This document shows positions 58,086 through 64,000 of a stretch of DNA of 64,000 nt, in pieces; positions within the stretch are counted from its first letter, which is position 1, and every line of letters begins with the position of its first letter. Made by a program: the position numbers and the translations under genes. This DNA comes from Ambrosia x helenae. Taxonomy: Eukaryota; Streptophyta; Magnoliopsida; Asterales; Asteraceae. The notes under the pieces were generated by a model. That model searched no databases, was not told the DNA's origin, and worked only from the letters and a program-made list of their open reading frames with translations. Location: the NCBI GenBank assembly GCA_030844895.1, contig CM061227.1, positions 116,356,419 to 116,420,418 on the forward strand, in the 5' to 3' direction.

Positions 58086-58932
58086 TAGTATCCGGAACAT
58101 GTGTCGGGATCGGAGCATGAAACAGAGAATTGGGTGAGGGATATACATGAATCATCCCCGGTGACATCGGCGGTGAGGATATCACTACCAAAGGCCGCGA
58201 TACAGCGTTCCGATGGTTCAAAATTAGAGAGGGAGAGGAAAATGAAGAGGGAGATGGAAGGCTGGTGAAGGAGAGGGGAAGATGAGGAGGCGGCGGCGGT
58301 GGCAGGAGGAGAGGGTAGGAAAGGGAGGGGGTTTTAGGGTTTGAGAAAGGAGAAGAAAGTTTATATAGGTGGTAGGATTTTAAGCACTTATTAAAGTTTA
58401 TTGATGTTCTATTATATGTTTTACTTTTTTATGTTTTTTTGTTGCGTTCTTGATGGCAATGATGATGATAATTAATTTCATTACATTGATTAGTGTCTGT
58501 TTTATGCTACTATGGGAGAAATTGAGAGAACTAACCCAAAAACTTATATAACGATGTAGCTGGAAATATCGGACAATTTATATTGTATACCTGTTTGTTG
58601 CTGTAGTAAGTTTTTAGTTATCTCACTGCATATGTTGTGAATGGTTTTGATAGGTTTCTAATAAGACTATTGTTATTCCTGCTATGTAAGTTAAGGCAGT
58701 CGGATGTTCATACAATCCATAATCTGAAAGTCATCAGGTCAAATGGTTATATATTACTTAATTCGATGCCTACATAGTTATTTTACTCAGTGGTATGTTT
58801 AAGTTATTTATTTATTTTTTTCATTTGTTTACTAATATTAGATTTTTTAATGCCAGAACGCTTCCTGAATATTCTAGTTAAGAAATATAAAAGGTTTTGT
58901 TTTAAAAGACAACATATTAATAACTAAAATTA
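58086..58932. other. Intergenic or intronic DNA, no recognised gene
   Basis: 58200-58330 is GA/GGC-rich (GAGAGGGAGAGGAAAATG) and may be a leader-like sequence. The remainder is T-rich. Confidence 0.3.
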
Positions 58933-59405
58933 TCTATATATTAATTGAAGGACACTTGAAACAAGTGTCCTTCACAGCCAACAAATAATATTTTAATATT
59001 TATATTTAGTTTATAATTTATTGTTATATTATAATTGCACTTTGGCCACTAACTTTCTTACTAACTTATTTGACCACCAAATTTTGACCACGGTTATGTA
59101 GATATGCAATGACCGGACAGCTTACACAAGAGTGATGTTTATGTTCATATTGGTTTGTTATACTAACATATCTTTGGTTTATTAATATTTGTTCAATAAC
59201 GAGTACATGGTTTTTGTGGTGAACTGCAATCAGTTGTAAGTGGCGATGCACATTTCTTTTCTTTTCTTTCTACAAATACTTGTTAAAACATAGTGTGCGC
59301 ATTTCTATTCTTTTTGCGTAACTTGCGACAAAAAACCTAAGTATCATAATGTTGTGTTGCAACTCATTTGTGGATCCCACTGCAACGCGCGAGTAAACCC
59401 ACTAT
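58933..59405 (+). mobile_element. Short Helitron (473 bp)
   Basis: Starts TCTATATATTAATTGAAGG after A. Ends CACTGCAACGCGCGAGTAAA, CCCA, CTAT (one change from CTAG). The 3' half (59070-59405) is the inverse of 61196-61500 and 62990-63300, so it belongs to the same family, while its 5' end differs. Confidence 0.65.
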
Positions 59406-59694
59406 TACTATATATGTAGAAACATAAAAGTATATAGAGACTTTTAATTCACTTTATTATAATTACTTGCTCTAAATATTTTATAATTTACGAGGATTAT
59501 GGGTTTAACTGGCTACATATAATTAAACATTTTATGATATGTGACACATTTTCATACATTTTTTATTATTTTTCTTTATAATCAAGAAACGTAAATATTT
59601 CATGTTAACATATACCATATTAATATTTGTAAGATTAAAGCTCTAACATTAGCAGCTAAATATTCATGAATTTGTTATTGAAATCGTATAATTC
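59406..59694. other. AT-rich spacer
   Basis: Nothing recognised. Confidence 0.3.
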
Positions 59695-59760
59695 CACTAC
59701 AAGAAATTTAACCTTTAGCGGCAGCAGGCGTCGTCGCTAAAGGTGGACTTCCTTGTAGTG
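59695..59760. mobile_element. Miniature CACTA element (66 bp), target TTC
   Basis: CACTACAAGAAATTTAACC at the left and GGACTTCCTTGTAGTG at the right are CACTA-superfamily ends. TTC flanks both sides (59692-59694, 59761-59763), as expected for CACTA. Between the ends, TTTAGCG and CGCTAAA form an inner inverted repeat. Confidence 0.85.
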
Positions 59761-59763
59761 TTC

Positions 59764-60110
59764 TTTTATAGGAGCTATTCGAAATTCTAGGACCTGTTAG
59801 GAGTTGAACGAAAATTCAATAATTGCTATGCTATTTCATGTTTCAAGAAGCCTTAAATACAGATGAGAGAAAAACTAAAAAAAATGTAGAAAAAAAGTTG
59901 TAAGCGATGGGATTTGAATCCAAGACTATACATGAGAAATGGAGAAATTTCTATCACTCAGCTGCAAACTACCTGCGTTTATTAATTGTCAAAGCATGTT
60001 TAAATACACATCTTACGATAACTTTAAAAAAAATGGGCCCCAAAATTTTGGGGGCCAAAGCCCTAGCTTGTTTTTACTTATGCCTGGATTGGGCCTAATC
60101 AGAGCAAACC
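59764..60110. other. hAT-like remnant
   Basis: GGGCCCCAAAATTTTGGGGG and GCCTGGATTGGGCC near 60035-60098 resemble the inner end of hAT elements with CAGGGCCGG termini, but no full end or target duplication is seen. A tRNA-like GGGATTTGAATCC occurs at 59909. Confidence 0.35.
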
Positions 60111-60690
60111 GTACCTATATCCTTCAAGATAGAGAGACGACTTCCAAAGAAATATCCGACGCCAAAACCAAATAGTAGAAAAAAAGCTAAAAAATTGAAT
60201 AGAGGGATTCCAAAACAAAAGTAGTGAAAGAGTAACATAGTAAAATAGAAACAAATATAACCTCATAAAATCACATATAAAAATATATTCAGAAGCATAG
60301 ACACATAGTTAGTCACATACAAAGTCTACCTGAAGTTAAGGAAATCTAAGCCCTTGAAACAAAGGTACGACGTATATGTATCATCTTCTAGAAGTCCTTA
60401 ACCTTAACCATACATCAGTATGTATCCCAATCGTGAATTATGTCCTTATAGTGGTGCGACTCTAGCAAATCTTGTCTAATCAACCTGTCCCAAACTTTTT
60501 TGGGAATAACTCTACTCCTTCTCCCTCTAAAAAGAATATCTAAAAAACTTACTTCTTATCCGGTCTAACCTGTATGTCCACACATCCCACCATAGCATCT
60601 TCTTCTCTACTACCTCCATCTTGTGTGCATATGCTTTCTTGATGGCCCAACTATACAACATAACATGTCTAATCGCGACCCATTAAAACC
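60111..60690 (-). pseudogene. LINE 3' remnant (reverse-transcriptase C-terminal region)
   Basis: Minus strand 60670-60540 reads LYSWAIKKAYAHKMEVVEKK, MLWWDVWTYRLDR. Plant LINEs have SECWALKK-HE-KMEVAEMRM, LRWMCG-TRLDR at this place. Farther on, VWDRLIRQDLL and HHYKDIIHDW resemble the tail region. It is full of changes and shifts. Confidence 0.5.
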
Positions 60691-60868
60691 ACATAACATG
60701 CATACAAAAATATAATCACATGCAAAAAATTGTTAATTTTTTAATTTTGTCTATATATCATGTTTCACAATCGATTAAATAATAGTTAGGTAGTTCAACA
60801 TTAATTTTTTATATTTTGTTTATATTATGCTTCATAATCGATTAAACAATAGTTAGGATAAGCAAATA

Positions 60869-61045
60869 TTTTTTTTTTTTTGAACGGGCTGACGGAACGG
60901 AGAACCACCCATAAGAACACTCAAACCGCGCAAGTTCGAACCCCGGCTCCAACGTTTGCAAGCCCGCGTAAAGACGCGTGGGAACGAACCCCCAACCCCT
61001 AACGCAGGAAACCGCCACTAACCGAAGTCGAACCTCCGCCTGTGG
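60869..61045 (-). mobile_element. SINE (177 bp) with 13-bp target duplication
   Basis: GGATAAGCAAATA flanks both sides (60856-60868, 61046-61058). Next to the left copy is a T run, the poly(A) tail of a minus-strand retroposon. On the minus strand the body has GGTTAGTGGCGG (A-box-like) and GGGGTTCGAACTTG (B-box-like). Confidence 0.88.
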
Positions 61046-61195
61046 GGATAAGCAAATAAATATGACTAAGTTCAAACATTAACCCAAAAGGTGGGCCAAT
61101 ATGGTTTAATGATCGTATAGCTACGGATTGATACAATGACACTTAGCAAATGCCCAGAATTGACAAAGACTTTCATTCCAACAACATTATTCAAA

Positions 61196-62072
61196 CTAGT
61201 GGGTTTACCCGCGCGTTGCAGCGGGATCGACAAATGGGTTACAGTATAACATTATGATACTTAGGTTTTTTGCCGCAAGTTAAGCAAAAAGAATAGAAAT
61301 GTGCACACTATGTTTTAACAAGTATTCGTAGAAAGAAAAGAAATGTGCACCGCCACTTACAACTGATTGCAGTTCACCACAAAAACCATGTACTCATTAT
61401 TGAACAAATCTTAATAAACTAAAAGTATATTACTGTAACAGACCAATATGAACATAAACATCACTCTTGTATAAGTTGTCTGGTCATTGCATATCCACAT
61501 AATCGTGTCGTTGAAGACACCTACTAAATGATAATGTTCATTTACATGACAAAAGCATGTAGTAATAATATGAGATTGTATACACTATCATATGAATGGC
61601 ATTATCCATTTAGAAATTAAAAGTTGTTATTTGTAAGTTTGTAATAGAATTGCCCAACTTGACCCAACAGCTAAAAAATTGCCCAATGTAGCCAGTGAGC
61701 CGAACCATCCCGTCCACTTTGCCGCTAGGTAAACGCATATATATGAAAAGGGTTTATAATATAAATATTATTATGGCAAAGTTTTAAAATTCATACAAGT
61801 TTAGCTGAGATAAGATTATTCATTGTGGTAACATAAATTATTATATTTCATCGCCATTATATGAAATTTGTTCAAAAATATTGCTATCCCGTGTGTTTAT
61901 TTAGTTTGGGTGAGTTCCATTTTCATATAAAATTTAATTATCTTCTAGGGTCATTTAGGGAAGAAAAGTGGTAAAATTTAGAAAATTGTAAAGAAACTCT
62001 TGGTATGCCATCTTAACTTTGGACAATTTGGACATGTTTGCCCATGCCTCCTCCTTCATAATGTAGTATTGA
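61196..62072 (-). mobile_element. Short Helitron (877 bp), minus strand
   Basis: The 3' end on the minus strand is GCTGCAACGCGCGGGTAAA, CCCA, CTAG at 61199-61196. The 5' end (TCAATACTACATTATGAAGG) is at 62072 by alignment with the sister element 62990-63793. The base beyond the 5' end is C rather than the expected T. Confidence 0.7.
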
Positions 62073-62500
62073 CTTCATGGTGATGATTATGAGCAGAACA
62101 AAACGCCTGATGGTTCACCATAGTAGAGATGCGTGATCTAGAAAAATATTTAAAGATAAAGAGGGAGCAAGTATAAAGATAAAGATAAAGTAATTTATTT
62201 CAGCAATTCTCATGATGAACGACGCTGTATATTTATATAAACATATGCAATTTTAAAAAAAGAAAGAAAATGTAAAATTAACATTTGTTGAATATAATTA
62301 TTTGAAGCTTGTGGTCATACCACATCACATGATATTATATAAACCTTTATTTATCTCTACTACATGGTACAAGTATCTTAATACATTGAAGGGTAATTTG
62401 GGGAAGATTTATATGACATTTGAGGGTTAAAGCACATGGCTTTTCATATCCCATCTTAACTTTACCAAGTTGGACATGTTTGCCCATTGCTCACTCTTTA
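62073..62500. other. Helitron-related spacer
   Basis: GGACATGTTTGCCCATTGC at 62472-62490 resembles the Helitron 5' region at 62025-62046 and 63745-63770, so part of this spacer is an older, cut copy. No gene. Confidence 0.35.
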
Positions 62501-62982
62501 TCTCTATTACCTTATTAAGGAGGAGAGATGGGTAAGAAGGTAATTTCACCATCATTTTAAGATGGCATACAAAAGGTCTCATGCATAAATCTCCAACTTT
62601 TACCATTTTCTTCCATCTATACCCTTATGTACAAGTCACTAATACAAATCAATTGCACCATTCAATACATTTAGTTCATGTATCAACTTTTTGTTACCTA
62701 GAACCATTACCAAGTAATAGATTAATTCATGTAACTTTTTTTTAATGGATTTTTTGTTACCAATGGAATTTGAATTATCACCACAAGAAAAGGCTAAGCC
62801 TTATTTAACACTTTGTAACCAGTAGGCTAAAGGCTCTTTGGTTTATGTGTGTAACTAAATGTTGCAAATAAAAATCAAGCACGGATCGGATTGGATAAAT
62901 GATAGTATGGTGTATAAAGTTTTGGCAATTTAAAATGTGAATAAAAATACATACCCGCGGCAACGCGCGGGCATTCCACTAG
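62501..62982 (+). mobile_element. Short Helitron (482 bp), plus strand
   Basis: Starts TCTCTATTACCTTATTAAGG after A. Ends with the hairpin CCCGCGGCAACGCGCGGG, spacer and CTAG (62979-62982), then T. Same 5' family as 51367-51946. Confidence 0.8.
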
Positions 62983-62989
62983 TAATTTA

Positions 62990-63793
62990 CTAGTGGGTTT
63001 ACCCGCGCGTTGCAGCGGGATCCACAAATGGGTTGCAATACAACATTATGATACTTAGGTTTTTTGCCGCAAGTTACGCAAAAAGAATAGAAATGTGCCC
63101 ACTATGTTTTAACAAGTATTCGTAGAAAGAAAAGAAATGTGCACCACAACTTACAATTGATTGCAGTTCACCACAAAAACCATGTACTCATTATTGAACA
63201 AATCTTAATAAACCAAAGGTATGTTGCTGTAACAGACCAATATGAACATAAACAACACTCTTGTGTAAGTTGTCCGGTCATTGCATATCTACATAACTGT
63301 GCCATTGAATACACATTGCTAAATGATAAAGTTCATTTACATGACAAAAGCATGTAGTAATAATATGATATTGCCCAAGTTGACCTAGCAGCTAAAAAAT
63401 TGCCCAATGTAGCCAGTGAGTCGAACCATCCCGTCCACTTTGCCACTGGGTAGACGCATATATATGAAAAGGGTTTATAATATAAGTATTATTATGGCAA
63501 AGTTTTAAAATTCATACAAGTTTAGCTGAGATAAGATTATTCATTGTGGTAACATAAATTATTATATTTCATTGCCATTATATGAAATTTGTTCAAAAAT
63601 ATTGCTATCCCGTGTGTTTATTTAGTTTGGGTGACTTCCATTTTCATATAAAAGTTAATTATCTTCTAGGGGCATTTAGGGAAGAAAAGTGATAAAATTT
63701 AGAAAATTGTAAAGAAACCCTTGGTATGTCATCTTAACTTTGGACAATTTAAACATATTTGCCCATGCCTCCCCCTTTATAATGTAGTATAGA
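62990..63793 (-). mobile_element. Short Helitron (804 bp), minus strand
   Basis: The 3' end CTAG is at 62993-62990, with hairpin CCCGCTGCAACGCGCGGG just inside (63001-63019). The 5' end TCTATACTACATTATAAAGG is at 63793. It is a close relative of 61196-62072 along its whole length. The frame 63139-63357 is chance and recurs in decayed form in the relatives. Confidence 0.82.
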
Positions 63794-63824
63794 TATAGAT
63801 TATAGATATAGATTATATATAGTA

Positions 63825-64000
63825 CTAGCTTATACCCCGAGAGCGTCCCGGGTTGAGAAATCTAAGTAAAGTGAATAAAATTAGAAGTATCTAAACTATA
63901 AAAATGTCATCTATATAGCAATTACCTGTTGGAGAGCGTCTCGGTTTGAAATATCTAATATGACATAATGAAATATCTAATATGACAACATAATTAATGA
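63825..64000 (-). mobile_element. 3' end of a further Helitron, cut by the window edge
   Basis: CTAG at 63828-63825 (minus) lies beside a GC-rich hairpin-like CCCGGGACGCTCTCGGGG. The arrangement resembles the 3' end of the large gene-capturing Helitron at 17840, so it may be the same family. Its content lies beyond the window. Confidence 0.55.

Overview
This is nuclear DNA from a flowering plant. It is AT-rich, has split genes with GT-AG introns, and is dominated by nested plant transposable elements (Ty3/gypsy-type and copia-type LTRs, Helitrons, hAT, PIF/Harbinger, Mutator-like, CACTA, LINE and SINE). The protein-like segments look eudicot; an asterid such as Asteraceae is my guess, not a demonstration. 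All element boundaries and homologies below were read by eye from the sequence; no search was run.

The only gene that looks intact is a seven-exon bHLH transcription factor of the bHLH137/BEE type (44698-47041, +, 311 codons). Its first intron carries a 470-bp Mutator-like miniature element with four copies of a 21-bp palindrome, and a 34-bp-arm hairpin overlaps its stop codon. Two small hAT elements lie just upstream.

Layout. 1-13686: non-coding LTR-retrotransposon material, including a 3.4-kb tandem duplication whose second copy received a 2.55-kb solo LTR. 13687-22866: one LTR split by two Helitrons. The second (17840-22725) holds fragments of at least four unrelated host genes (tomosyn/LGL-like WD40, glycine-rich protein, corepressor-like, HMA domain), all in the Helitron's own orientation. 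22867-32487: repeats, a GT-rich 892-bp tandem duplication, two small retroposon-like insertions and an inverted-repeat element. 32488-35042: a second solo LTR. 35043-37110: LINE remnant hit by a Tourist-type MITE that was itself hit by a solo copia LTR. 37111-39076: a Harbinger element with a broken transposase, whose empty target is still visible in a related repeat at 24738. 39175-41786: a Helitron carrying two exons of a NOT3 (CCR4-NOT) pseudogene and a hAT MITE. 42315-44368: three MITEs. 44698-47041: the bHLH gene. 47694-50049: a hAT element with a transposase remnant and a solo LTR inside it. 50119-54106: another hAT MITE, an LTR split by a Helitron, and direct repeats. 54107-55555: a MITE cluster. 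55570-57144: start of a KH-domain (FUBP-like) gene, apparently only its first part. 57481-64000: a Mutator-like MITE, a 66-bp CACTA remnant, LINE and SINE copies, and a cluster of short Helitrons that runs off the window end.

The genes do not form a pathway. The coherent story is one of nested insertion, with target-site duplications and empty sites that let much of the order of events be read, and of Helitrons repeatedly collecting exons of host genes.
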